A DNA stretch of 64,000 nucleotides from JASGDN01 sp049840815 (GTDB taxonomy: Bacteria; Chloroflexota; Chloroflexia; Thermomicrobiales; UBA6265): positions 62,001 to 126,000 of the forward strand of contig JASGJI010000014.1 in assembly GCA_049840815.1 (NCBI GenBank), written 5' to 3'. Below are positions 1-8,654 of the stretch, one piece after another. The position numbers were made by a program, and so were the translations under genes. Under the pieces are notes generated by a model. The model had not been told where the DNA came from, did not search any database, and worked only from the letters and a program-made list of their open reading frames with translations. The stretch's first letter is position 1. The number at the start of each line of letters is the position of its first letter.

Positions 1-201
1 TTGCTTCTCCACCATGGTCTTGCGTCCTCATCGCCAGAACGAATGTCCTGGCGCACTGGAAGCTCACTCCGCTCGCACGATGCCGATCGCGACACCGCGG
101 AGATCGCCGCATAACCATGAGGCGAAACACCACCTGTTTCGATGAGGACCAATGGCGACGGGGGATCAGAACAGACCTTGTCCGGATTTGGACACAGCCT
201 G
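1..201. other. Left-edge gap after the QueC-like gene
   Basis: No complete gene is visible here. On the minus strand an ATG at 15-13, preceded by a GAGGA sequence about nine bases upstream, could open a third gene of the operon. It would begin Met-Val-Glu-Lys-Gln and run off the window, and only five codons are visible. The missing 3' part of the phage capsid gene interrupted at 4881 was looked for here and not found. Confidence 0.3.
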
Positions 202-2373
202 TCATGCCGCCTGGATAGGCAACTGCACCTGCCAACGGAGCAACGGTTCGGGTGCGTAGGCTATGACGCTAGTCCGGACAAGGGCCTGATCGAGATGGAC
301 TCCAAGCGACTGATGAACATCCCGAATCGCGGCGATCCCGCGATCCAGCGACCGCAGGATCGCCACCCGATGCTTCGATCCTGTCGTAGGAAACGTCCGG
401 GCCTTACCGTCCAACCCAGTCGATCCTCTCAGGTAGTCGGTCGCGAAAGCGATCGCCCGGTCGATCTCGGCGATGCGGTCCACCGCACCAACTGCTTCTG
501 CGGCAACGCGATCCTGTCTGAGTTCCTCAAGATTCGCTCGAACGGATCGGATCGTCGCCCGGTCAACCACAGGATCCCGCGGAGCGACCTGTTCGATCGC
601 GAGCCCATCCGGTGTCTGTCGAATCAACGGCGCCGGGGGAATCCCATTTACGGCGAAGGACAATTCCTCCGGCGTAAAGAATCGGCCGGGTTCGCGCAGC
701 AGAACCGCGATCCGGGTCAGGTTCACACTCGGTTGCGCGAAGGCTTCTTTCCCAGCATAGGTGAGCTTCCAGCCGGCACCGGTCCAGACGCACCCAGGTC
801 GCTCTGGCAGATCGGGTGCCGGCTGACCTTCACCCAGCCCGATCCTCCTGCCATGCGAAGGCCCGTCCAGAATGACCAGATCCGGCTGCGAGACGAAGCG
901 TACCGTCGTCTCCGGCCCTCGCCGTCCCCGCTGCTCGCCAACCAGATGGCCCAGCAGAGATCCGGCCGGGATCGTCCCCGCCACGACCTCGGCCACGTGT
1001 TGCCGCAGCGTTTCCTCCAGGACATCCATCACCGTCGTAGCGTGCCGCTGCATCATGTCAACAGCCGTCTGAATGGTTGCTACGCCGCTCCCATCGCCCG
1101 GAACCACCACATCAAGCAGCTGAGGATAGTCAAGCAGCAATTCATCCACAGTCAGCTGACGAACCGTCCGGGCGAATCGCGCGTAACTGATCGCCGTCAT
1201 CTGCTGGATGGCGGTGGCCAGCGGCTCGGTGAACACATCCCTGGCGTAGCGTCCTGGCGGATCGTAGGCTGTAAGCCCGGCGGCCGTCACCGCAAAGCGG
1301 CGGTCGATACACTGCGAACATCCACCACATTGGGGAGTTGCCGCCGACAGCCGGGAGGTATTGCTGCAGGAATTGGTCTCGGCAATCAGATGCTCGAGAT
1401 GGGCCTGTTCCAGGATGTGCAGCGTCTCGCGCCGGGTGGTCCATTGCAGCGGGTTCGCGATCGCCACCGGATGGCTCACGACCAGATCGATGACCTGTTG
1501 CAGGTTGGCGATCGTCCGGGGATGGGTGGCCCGGCTGGCCATCGCCCCGACCAGCTGGTCGTTGATCGGCAGGTTGAGACTGATCGGGCCGTTGTCGGCG
1601 AGATAGACCTTGGGCGCCCCGATCTCCGCGGCCACCGCCGCCGCCAGTGCCGCGAACAGGAACCCGCGCGATCGCTGGGTCTGCTCTTTCGTTCCCTCGC
1701 CATGACGCATGAGACGCACGCCGATGAGCGGGATGGGCCAGTGCGGGCGAGCTTGGCGCAACGCTTCCAGCAGCTGGCGCTGGCGATGCTCGTGCCGACT
1801 GCTTGGCCAGTGTCCCAGGGCCAGTGGCGCTTCCCCCCGCGTCGCGGCATCGACGAGGACGCACAGGCTGTCCAGGCCGCCGGAGAAGAGCGTGACCACC
1901 CCTGTCCCCGCAAACGGTTGCAGGTCGAGGTAGTGCGCTCGGATATCCCCTCCACCTCCATGACGCACGCTGAAGTGGAAGGTCCAGTGGTCGCTGGTCA
2001 GGAAATCAAGGGTTGCCGTCAGGGCGTTCCGAACGGCATCCTGATTCCAGAAGGCGGGGTCGTCCACCGCAACGCAAAGGTGCAAACGACGGCGCCATTT
2101 CTCCGCGTGGGCATCGATCAGACTCCCCCGTCCGATGGCGAGATCGGCCCGGTAGACAAACGCCGCCAGCCGGACAAAGTCGGCGTGCCGGCCTCGCACC
2201 TCTTGCAACACCAACCGGTAGAGCGGCTCGATTTCGATTGCGAGGTCGCTTTCCGTCCCGTGACTCCAGATTTCCCGGATGTCCGAAGCCTGCTCCAGGT
2301 CCTCGGACAAGACCGCTGGCGCCCCATCACAGCGGAAGACGACCGAAGTCGGGGTGAAGGCATCCGCACTCAC
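202..2373 (-). CDS. QueC/QatC-like PP-loop protein with winged-helix and coiled-coil tail
   Basis: This 723-residue protein starts at GTG 2373, with SD GGAGG, overlapping the stop of the upstream gene. The PP-loop ATP-pyrophosphatase motif SGGLDS is at residues 164-169. A QueC-type SRGFLF helix lies near 235, the NGPISLNLP motif near 261-269, and a four-Cys zinc site at C336, C349, C352 and C355. True QueC makes preQ0 and is about 230 residues long. The motifs here look closer to QatC of the Qat anti-phage system. Residues about 528-572 resemble a winged-helix segment (WKLTYAGK, then AVLLREPGR), followed by a coiled coil at 605-650 and a conserved-looking C-terminal block to about 715. No preQ0 pathway genes are nearby, so tRNA modification is unlikely. 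Inferred role: nucleotide-dependent modification of a partner protein or nucleic acid in defence. Confidence 0.8.
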   Translation of the reverse strand: MSADAFTPTSVVFRCDGAPAVLSEDLEQASDIREIWSHGTESDLAIEIEPLYRLVLQEVRGRHADFVRLAAFVYRADLAIGRGSLIDAHAEKWRRRLHLCVAVDDPAFWNQDAVRNALTATLDFLTSDHWTFHFSVRHGGGGDIRAHYLDLQPFAGTGVVTLFSGGLDSLCVLVDAATRGEAPLALGHWPSSRHEHRQRQLLEALRQARPHWPIPLIGVRLMRHGEGTKEQTQRSRGFLFAALAAAVAAEIGAPKVYLADNGPISLNLPINDQLVGAMASRATHPRTIANLQQVIDLVVSHPVAIANPLQWTTRRETLHILEQAHLEHLIAETNSCSNTSRLSAATPQCGGCSQCIDRRFAVTAAGLTAYDPPGRYARDVFTEPLATAIQQMTAISYARFARTVRQLTVDELLLDYPQLLDVVVPGDGSGVATIQTAVDMMQRHATTVMDVLEETLRQHVAEVVAGTIPAGSLLGHLVGEQRGRRGPETTVRFVSQPDLVILDGPSHGRRIGLGEGQPAPDLPERPGCVWTGAGWKLTYAGKEAFAQPSVNLTRIAVLLREPGRFFTPEELSFAVNGIPPAPLIRQTPDGLAIEQVAPRDPVVDRATIRSVRANLEELRQDRVAAEAVGAVDRIAEIDRAIAFATDYLRGSTGLDGKARTFPTTGSKHRVAILRSLDRGIAAIRDVHQSLGVHLDQALVRTSVIAYAPEPLLRWQVQLPIQAA

Positions 2374-3152
2374 GCCACCGCCTCCATCCGCAATGCCCCG
2401 TCCAGCTTCCGGAGGGCGTGGGCCGCGAATGCCTGCGCCTGGTCACGGGAGATCATGCCTTGCTCGAGATAAGCGTGTTTCGACAGCCAGTCGGCCGCAA
2501 ACGTCTCCACGATGCGAGCCGACTGGCGCGAATACCGGTCCAGGTCGACCAGAAACGCCCGGGTTGTCTCAATCGTCGAAAAGCCACTCTCGGCCCCGAT
2601 GTGAAACGGGAGTTCCTTGTCCACATAGAACCGAAGCGTCCGCGCCAGCACATCGCCGAAGAATCGCGCAGTCAGGTCGCCAAATGCCCGATTGGTCGTC
2701 TGCCGGCGAACGACCTCCCCGAGGTCCTCCACCGTGCTGTCCAGCAACGTCCTTTGCTGGGAGACGATCGTTTCCAACAACGTGCGCTTGACCGCCGTCG
2801 CGGCAATCTCGCCAAACGGACCGGACGCCGGGTGCCGGTTGACCTCAGCCATAACCAGGGTATTCACCTGACCGATCAGGCTGAATGCCGTCTCGCCCGG
2901 AACGATGGCAAGGCCCAAGTGACGCGCTTGCTCCTGGAAATCGTCCGCTCTCGCGGCCGTGGCCAGCCGGGAAAGAAGCCAGATGCAATAGCCCAGGACT
3001 GGATCGTCCCGCATCCCGGAAAGCCGGACCTGCGCCCCGTCGGCGGTGGACAGGGCCACGGCATGCACATCGACCGCTGCCAGATCGAGTTGCGCGATCA
3101 GGGCCTGCCACGATGGCGATGTCCCCAGGCGCCCCAGACGGATATGTCCCAT
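2370..3152 (-). CDS. Unrecognised Met-Gly-starting partner of the QueC-like enzyme
   Basis: This 260-residue, mostly helical protein has no signal peptide and no membrane segment. Start ATG 3152 has GGAG eight to ten bases upstream. The N-terminus reads MGHIRLGRLGTSPSW, then an Ala/Leu-rich helical region, and a charged stretch rich in Arg and Asp around residues 130-200. It overlaps the QueC-like gene by four bases, so the two are almost certainly co-translated. I do not recognise a catalytic motif. From memory, QueC-like enzymes of type IV CBASS and QatC act on the N-terminal Gly of a partner protein. The conserved-looking Met-Gly start fits that idea but does not prove it. A LexA-like palindrome lies 19 bases upstream. 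Confidence 0.75.
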   Translation of the reverse strand: MGHIRLGRLGTSPSWQALIAQLDLAAVDVHAVALSTADGAQVRLSGMRDDPVLGYCIWLLSRLATAARADDFQEQARHLGLAIVPGETAFSLIGQVNTLVMAEVNRHPASGPFGEIAATAVKRTLLETIVSQQRTLLDSTVEDLGEVVRRQTTNRAFGDLTARFFGDVLARTLRFYVDKELPFHIGAESGFSTIETTRAFLVDLDRYSRQSARIVETFAADWLSKHAYLEQGMISRDQAQAFAAHALRKLDGALRMEAVA

Positions 3153-3170
3153 ATCCTCATCTCCGGAATA

Positions 3171-3184
3171 AGAACTTGTGTTCT
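3171..3184. promoter_or_regulatory. LexA-like palindrome in the divergent cargo/recombinase intergenic region
   Basis: AGAACTTGTGTTCT is a perfect 5-bp-arm palindrome of the form GAAC-N4-GTTC, the core of Gram-positive type SOS boxes. It lies 19 bases before the start of the partner gene and 141 bases before the recombinase, so it could control either. A second copy with the same arms occurs at 5782. LexA binding in this lineage is an inference. Confidence 0.5.
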
Positions 3185-3324
3185 ATTTCCAGATAATACG
3201 GGCTTGACCCTAGCCCGTCAAATTCCCCATCGCCATCGGAGAGTCGGGAGTGCGCTCCTCACCGCACAGAACATATGAGCCACCCAACTCCTTACAATGT
3301 GTAAGAACACTGAAAGGAACGCCC

Positions 3325-5140
3325 ATGTCTCAGGTCGTGACGGCCCCCCGGGTCGTGATCTACACCCGGGTAAGTTCAGCGAATCAGGAAGAGAATTCCA
3401 GTCTCGACACCCAGCTCGGTCGCTGTCGTCAGTTTGCCGACGATCACGGTTGGCAGGTCGTGGCAACCTATCGCGAGGTCCATTCCGGTGCCGAACTCTT
3501 TGAGCGTCCCCAGCTTGCCCGGTTGCGTGAGGCCTTGCGTGCGCATTCGGCGGATATCGTCCTCGCCTACGCCCTGGACCGGATCAGCCGGAGTCAGGCG
3601 CACCTCGGCTTCCTGATCAGTGAATGGGATCACCTTGGCATCTCTCTGCAACTGGTGACCGAGCAACTCGCCGATACGCCGGAGGGGCGATTGCTGCAGA
3701 GCGTGCGGGGATTTGTCGCCGAGATGGAACGCATGAAAATCCGCGAGCGGACTCAGCGAGGCATTCAGGCACGGATCGAGAGTGGCAAGCCACTGCCTGG
3801 GCAAAAAGCCCTACGGCTATACGTGGCGCGATACCCAGCGCTCCGGCTATGTGACCAACCCGGATGAGGCTCCCGTGGTCAGGCAGATCTACGATTCCAT
3901 CCTGGCCGGGGGCACGCTTCGGGCAACCGCAAAGCAACTCACCGAAGCGGGTATCCCCACGCCGACCCGTCGCGGTGCGCGGTGGGAACCAACCACACTA
4001 CACACAATCCTGAAGAACCCTGTCTATACTGGCCACCCGGTCGCCTTCCGAACCACGGTCAATACGCATCAGGGACGCAAATCCGTACACTACAAACCCG
4101 CAGAGGAATGGATTGCGCTTCCTGACGATGTCGCGCCGCCTATCGTGACTTCTGAAGAGTTCGTTTGGGTTCAGGAGCGGCTCGCAGCCAACCGCGCGAC
4201 GGCATCCCGCAACAATGCCAATCCTGAAGCAACCCTGCTACGGTGCGGAATCGGTCGTTGTGGTTACTGCGGAGCCCCGCTGCAGATCACGAGGCGTAAA
4301 GGCGGCCCGCATATGTACCGGTGCGGACCCGTGGCGCGGGAACGGGGCGGTTGTCCATCGTTCGGCATGCTGGCCAATCTCCTCGACCCACTCGTCTGGA
4401 ACATGGTTCAGGATATCCTGCTGGATCCCGAGATCATCCGGAGAGAAGTCCTTCGACGCCAGGAACGGGATCCGGTCGGTCCCGATCTTACCGCCTTGGA
4501 GCGCCGACTCCGCGATATCGACAAGCGGCAGCAGAAACTGGCACGCCTGATCTCAACGCTTGACGACGAAGACGCCGAAGCACCCCTGGTAGCAGAACTC
4601 CGGCAGCTCGGGGCGGAATCACGGAAGCTGCGCGCAGACCAGACGCGACTCCAAACCACCGCCAACGCGTGGCAAGCAGAAACGACGACCCTTGACACCA
4701 TCGTTGACTGGTGTACCCGGGTCTCGACCAACCTCGCGGCACTGAGCTATCAGGAGCAACGCCTGGTTCTGGAAGCGCTGGGTGTCACGGTCAAGCTCTA
4801 CAAGATGGATCACGAGCCCCGGTGGGAGGTCACCATCGCTCCCTTACCCATTTCGGCATCGGACACCGATCCTTTTGTGTTCAGTTCTCCTCGGAGAACT
4901 TGTGGGCAATCGCCTTCGCCCGGCTCGCGATCACCTCCGCTTCCAGATCGTTCGCATCGGCGTAGGTCGCCTGCAGGAAGTTGTCCACGTCGGCATCGCC
5001 GCCAAGGATCTTCAGTTCCGCCGTGTGACTCGTATAGGTCGGCGTCGCCTCCGTCCAGGCGTCTCCCGGCTGGTAGAAACTCACCGTCGGCATGGTCGCC
5101 TCGCGGGTGTACCGGACCGCCGTCCCCGTCACCTCCATGA
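3325..5140 (+). pseudogene. Large serine recombinase, interrupted by a one-base frameshift
   Basis: Start ATG 3325 has SD GAAAGGA. The first frame encodes the resolvase domain, with YTRVSS (catalytic Ser17), a Leu/Arg-rich core and the E-helix ERMKIRERT. It breaks at an A5 run at 3803-3807. Removing one A restores GKPLPGQKPYGYT and joins it to the second frame. That frame carries the recombinase domain, a zinc ribbon (CGYC, then two later Cys near 4320-4350) and a coiled coil (about 4490-4670), typical of phage or element integrases. Recognisable protein ends near 4880. The frame then continues to 5140 antisense to a capsid gene, so the last 85 or so codons are probably junction-derived. The frameshift may be a real mutation or an assembly error. 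It acts as integrase of the element carrying the QueC-like pair (inference). Confidence 0.85.
4878..4900. other. Probable integration junction (att-like) between recombinase and capsid gene
   Basis: The 3' end of the recombinase frame meets the abruptly ended capsid frame here. The capsid reading ends after KFSEEN at 4881 although the family is far longer. Large serine integrases usually lie beside one att site, so the crossover is placed in this interval. The partner junction is not in the window and no core sequence could be defined. Confidence 0.5.
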
Positions 5141-5246
5141 ACGGCAGGTACTGGAGGATGGCGGATTCCTTCACGATCGTTTCGACCACCCCCCGCACGA
5201 GAAGATCATTGGAGAGCTTGGCGGCTTCGGTCTTGGTCAGGGCCAT
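4881..5246 (-). pseudogene. Phage major capsid protein, 5' fragment
   Basis: Start ATG 5246 has SD AAGGAG seven bases upstream. The 121 residues begin MALTKTEAAKLSNDLL and include LQYLPFMEV, a YTREATMP segment and the acidic DADVDNFLQATYAD stretch. This pattern is seen in HK97-like major capsid proteins of Gram-positive and Chloroflexota phages. Family members run to roughly 280-300 residues, so about 60 percent of the protein is missing. Truncation coincides with the end of the serine recombinase on the other strand, which suggests insertion into this gene. The rest of the gene should lie beyond the other end of the element, left of the window. Confidence 0.75.
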
Positions 5247-5327
5247 GAGGATGCTCCTTGGAAACGATACCGCCCGGTCCCCTTCGTTCGGGAACCAGGC
5301 AGTCAACCGATGACGACCACATGCTCG

Positions 5328-5714
5328 CTATCGCGTCCCGCCGGAAGCGGGTACCGCGCGCAACCCACGCCGAATCTTTTCCGATGCCGGCAACCGATCG
5401 GGGTCGACCGGCAGCGGTGCACCACCACCGCCCGGAATCACCGGCACCACGGGCATCGGAGCGCTCCCCGACGCGGCGATCCGCTCGGCCACCGCCGCAT
5501 AGGCCGCCCGCGCATCATCCACACTCGCCAACAACTCGGCGACAGTCGTCCCGGCCACCAGATCCGGCACCACATCGGGGTAGGCCGCCAGAATCAACTC
5601 CCGCACTGCGGGAAGCTGTCCATCACCGGCCGCCTCCACGGCGGCGAGGTCGGGCGCAGACGGGGCGTCCGCATCAACGGGATCAAGGATCGGAGGGGAA
5701 TCGTCAGGCATCAT
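5328..5714 (-). CDS. Small acidic Pro/Ala-rich protein upstream of the capsid gene
   Basis: 128 residues. Start ATG 5714 is chosen because GAGGAG lies eight bases upstream; an in-frame start at 5750 has no SD. The sequence is acidic at the N-terminus (DDSPPILDPVDADAP), has an Ala-rich helical centre, then a Gly/Pro-rich loop and a basic C-terminus ending GTR. It has no recognised domain. It lies 81 bases upstream of the capsid start on the same strand, where phages often carry a scaffold or minor head protein, so that role is a context inference. It is likely part of a decayed prophage. Confidence 0.5.
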   Translation of the reverse strand: MMPDDSPPILDPVDADAPSAPDLAAVEAAGDGQLPAVRELILAAYPDVVPDLVAGTTVAELLASVDDARAAYAAVAERIAASGSAPMPVVPVIPGGGGAPLPVDPDRLPASEKIRRGLRAVPASGGTR

Positions 5715-5781
5715 GCGGGAATCTCCTCGGAATGCATGCGAGTACGTCACCGGCCCACTTACCGGACCGGCACACCAGACA

Positions 5782-5795
5782 AGAACACATGTTCT
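5782..5795. promoter_or_regulatory. LexA-like palindrome before the prophage-derived genes
   Basis: AGAACACATGTTCT matches the DinR/LexA core GAAC-RNRY-GTTC exactly, and the arms extend to AAGAACA/TGTTCTT. It lies 68 bases upstream of the minus-strand gene starting at 5714. The same AGAAC-N4-GTTCT design occurs at 3171 in front of the cargo operon. SOS control of phage structural genes is common, but the regulator is not in the window. Confidence 0.5.
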
Positions 5796-5882
5796 TATCT
5801 GATTACTTCTACGTACGCATCGAAGGAGGGAAAACGCGCCACATGGACCGATATTGACCGCATTCCGGTCCCGAACGCACCG

Positions 5883-6734
5883 CTACCCCGCTGGCGCGCT
5901 CGCCACGAAGGCATGAATCCCGCCATCCGCCATCAGCGAGATGAAGAGTTTCCCGTCGCGAAAGACGTACGTCCGCATCGCCCCCAACGTCAGCCGTGCT
6001 CCATGCATGCAGGCGTCGTTGTTCTCAGGCAACGCACTCGTGTCGATCAGCAACCCGTGCGCACCATCCAGCGTGTAGGGTGCCGTCACCGTGCCGCAAG
6101 GGACCATCAGGGTCACGATGCCGTCGGCGCCAAAGACCATCGTGGTCGGAGCATCGGCCTCCGGATGCATCGTCACGCCGTCCCCGCCCTGGAATCCGGT
6201 CCAGCGCCACGTCGTGCCAGTGAGCTCCTGCGCCAGCCGGATCTCCCCGCCATCCATCAGCGTCAATACCAGCCCGCCCTCGTCATCGAACGCCCACGAT
6301 GTCGACAGGTTGAGCAGGTTCACGAACCGCTCCGGCAACGACCGCCGCTCGCAGGTGCTCCCCGCATCCACGACGACGTTCGGCACCACCGCGCCACCCG
6401 CCTTCAGCGCGATTGTGCCCGTCGCTGTCGCGCAGTCCGTCGTCACCGTCACCGCATCCCCCTCGCCGAAGACGAACGAGAATGCCGCCGGATCGTCTGG
6501 CACGGTCGCGTCGTTCCCCGCCGTCTGGAGGCTCGCCAACCGCCAAGCGGTGAACGCCAGCACCGGCGTATCCCCTGCATCCGGCGATGGCGTCTCCGCC
6601 CCCACCCCCGGCGCATACAGCGAGATGCCAGGCACCATGGTGACCATCAGGATCACGACGATATGAAAAACTCGACCGTGGAGGGACCGACCCCGTGATA
6701 GGCCGTCCGGTACGCGGCGGCTGTAGGCATCCAT
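5883..6734 (-). CDS. Exported protein with META (HslJ-like) domains
   Basis: Start ATG 6734 (283 residues) is preferred because GAGGAG lies nine bases upstream; a GTG at 6740 is too close to it. A basic N-terminus and a hydrophobic segment at about residues 25-45 form a signal peptide or anchor, so the protein acts outside the membrane. Two related beta-rich modules follow. The second starts with GTTWRWTGFQ and contains a Cys-containing VPCGTVTAPY stretch, as in META/DUF306 domains of HslJ-type proteins. The first is similar, with LAFTAWRLASLQ and TDCATATGT. The precise role of META domains is unclear; they are linked to stress and protease inhibition. It is convergent with nothing nearby and is probably monocistronic. 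Confidence 0.7.
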   Translation of the reverse strand: MDAYSRRVPDGLSRGRSLHGRVFHIVVILMVTMVPGISLYAPGVGAETPSPDAGDTPVLAFTAWRLASLQTAGNDATVPDDPAAFSFVFGEGDAVTVTTDCATATGTIALKAGGAVVPNVVVDAGSTCERRSLPERFVNLLNLSTSWAFDDEGGLVLTLMDGGEIRLAQELTGTTWRWTGFQGGDGVTMHPEADAPTTMVFGADGIVTLMVPCGTVTAPYTLDGAHGLLIDTSALPENNDACMHGARLTLGAMRTYVFRDGKLFISLMADGGIHAFVASAPAG

Positions 6735-6972
6735 GAGCACTGGCTCCTCGCGTGAACGATGGCGTGAACGATGAATGGCGGAAGGTATGCCCTCAGTCTA
6801 CCGGATGTCCGGACACCCCATGCGAAGCGAGCTCCCGGAAACGTGTTCCCAATACCGTGAACCTTTCAGCCGCCTTCGGCGTTACGCATGGTGGGACACA
6901 TTCCGGGTTCGGTCCGCCGGCCCCACCAACGTGAACGCCCGATTTCGCCATGAGTCACCAAGGACATCCACC

Positions 6973-8616
6973 ATGCCCTTCTTCACCTTCCGGGCAGAGG
7001 CGCTGACCGTCGTACGCCGCTGCGGCATCGCCTTCCTCCTGCTCGCCACCCTCATCACCCAGAACCCCGGCCTCGCCACCGCCTTCGCGCGGGATGCCGC
7101 GTCCGAGTTGCCGCCCGCCTATCCGGAGCCGGCCGAAACGCCGGAACTCCGCGAGACCAAATGCCTCTACGCCAAGGCCGATATTCCCGACAGCATGAAG
7201 GATTTCGATCTCACCTGCGGCTATGTCACCGTCCCCCAGGATCACAACGATCCGGATGACAAGGACACCATCGACCTCTATGTCGTCGTCATCCCCGCCA
7301 CCGGCAAGAACCCCTCCGACAGCCCCCTCTTCGTGCTCGCCGGGGGGCCTGGCCAGGGCGCGACCGAGGGGCTCTGGGCTTACGATAGCGACTACGGCGA
7401 CGAGACCTTCCCCTCCTTCAGCGACTTCCTCATCGACCACGATGTTGTCCTCTTCGACCAGCGCGGCACCGGCAAGACCCTCCCCGAAGTGATCTGCCCC
7501 GCCGATCGCGTCCCCACCGGCGATGAGCCGGCCGAGAGCGACACGACCGACCCGAACGCCAACCCCTACCTCACCTGCGCCGACGATCTTGCCGCCGAGG
7601 GCATCGACCTCTCCACTTATACCAACCGCCAGAGCGCAGCCGACATCGACGCCGTCCGCCAGGCCCTCGGCGCCGGACGCATCGACATCCTCGGGACCTC
7701 CTACGGCACCTGGCTCGCCCTCGAAACCATGCGCTACTACCCCGGAATCGTCCGGAGTGCCGTGCTCAGCTCTCCCGCACCCCCGGAAACCCAACTCTTC
7801 GATAGCGCTGCTATCGGTCACCAGAACGCGCTGGATGCCGTCTTCGAGGCCTGCGCCGACGATCCGGACTGCGACGCAGCCAATCCGAACCTTGCGGATA
7901 CCTACGCGCAGGTCGTGGCCGACCTCAACGCCGAGCCCATGCTCGTCACCTACGAGGACCCGGACACCGGCGAGAAACGGACCGAGTACGCGAACGGCGA
8001 AATCTTCGCCAGCCTCGTCTACCAGCTCGTCTTCTTCAGCATCTACATCCCCTATGCGCCTCCCCTCATCACCTCGGTGGCGGCGGGCGACAGCGAGCTC
8101 TTCGGCGCCCTCGTCCCGCTCCTCCTCACGTCCAGCGATGGCATGAGCGTGCCCCTGCACTATGCGGTGATGTGCCAGGACGAGATCCCGTACATCGATG
8201 AAGACGAAGTCATGAAGAACATCGAGGATGCCGATGTCAGCCAGGCGGTTATTGACGACGAACTGGCGGCCATGGAGTCCTACACCGAGATCTGCGGTGC
8301 CTGGGATCTGCCCCCGTCCGGCGAGATCTCCAACGAACCGGTCGTCAGCAATATTCCCACCCTGATCGTCACCGGCCGCTTCGATCCCATCACTCCTACC
8401 TTCGACGGCGAACTCCTGCTGGACAACCTCTCGAACGCGGTCCTGGTGGAAAGCCCGGTTGCCTCCCATAGCCCGCTCCAGATGAGCGGCCAGTGCGGCG
8501 TCGACATCGCGCTCGCCTTCCTGGAAGCCCCGCGCAAGGAGCTGGATACCTCCTGCCTGGATGATCTGACACTCGATCTCTCGCCAGAGCGCGCGTCGAA
8601 CGACGACGGCAACTAA
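6973..8616 (+). CDS. Exported alpha/beta hydrolase, S33 peptidase (tripeptidyl aminopeptidase-like)
   Basis: 547 residues from ATG 6973, with AAGGA upstream. The upstream in-frame extension to 6775 lacks an SD. A signal peptide covers about residues 1-38 (hydrophobic core CGIAFLLLATLI, then ATAFA). The hydrolase core has oxyanion loop GGPGQG, FDQRGTGKT, nucleophile elbow GTSYGTW (Ser), acid GRFDPITP and a late SHSPLQMSGQC segment containing the His. The order and C-terminal TAP-like domain match secreted tripeptidyl aminopeptidase and proline iminopeptidase relatives. It would release residues from the N-terminus of peptides outside the cell. A strong hairpin terminator follows. Confidence 0.88.
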   Translation: MPFFTFRAEALTVVRRCGIAFLLLATLITQNPGLATAFARDAASELPPAYPEPAETPELRETKCLYAKADIPDSMKDFDLTCGYVTVPQDHNDPDDKDTIDLYVVVIPATGKNPSDSPLFVLAGGPGQGATEGLWAYDSDYGDETFPSFSDFLIDHDVVLFDQRGTGKTLPEVICPADRVPTGDEPAESDTTDPNANPYLTCADDLAAEGIDLSTYTNRQSAADIDAVRQALGAGRIDILGTSYGTWLALETMRYYPGIVRSAVLSSPAPPETQLFDSAAIGHQNALDAVFEACADDPDCDAANPNLADTYAQVVADLNAEPMLVTYEDPDTGEKRTEYANGEIFASLVYQLVFFSIYIPYAPPLITSVAAGDSELFGALVPLLLTSSDGMSVPLHYAVMCQDEIPYIDEDEVMKNIEDADVSQAVIDDELAAMESYTEICGAWDLPPSGEISNEPVVSNIPTLIVTGRFDPITPTFDGELLLDNLSNAVLVESPVASHSPLQMSGQCGVDIALAFLEAPRKELDTSCLDDLTLDLSPERASNDDGN

Positions 8617-8654
8617 GGGAGACTGGCAACAGGGCGAGACTCCCGCCCTGAACG

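Noticed and set aside
202..2373. True queuosine-pathway queC
   Set aside because: Length is three times that of QueC, and no queD, queE, queF or tgt is near.
142..2472. 776-codon open frame on the plus strand
   Set aside because: It is antisense to the QueC-like gene. Its composition is Arg/Pro-rich with no motif, as expected for GC-rich shadow frames.
3790..3810. Programmed -1 ribosomal frameshift in the recombinase
   Set aside because: The frame change needed is +1, and no slippery heptamer in the right frame or downstream structure was seen.
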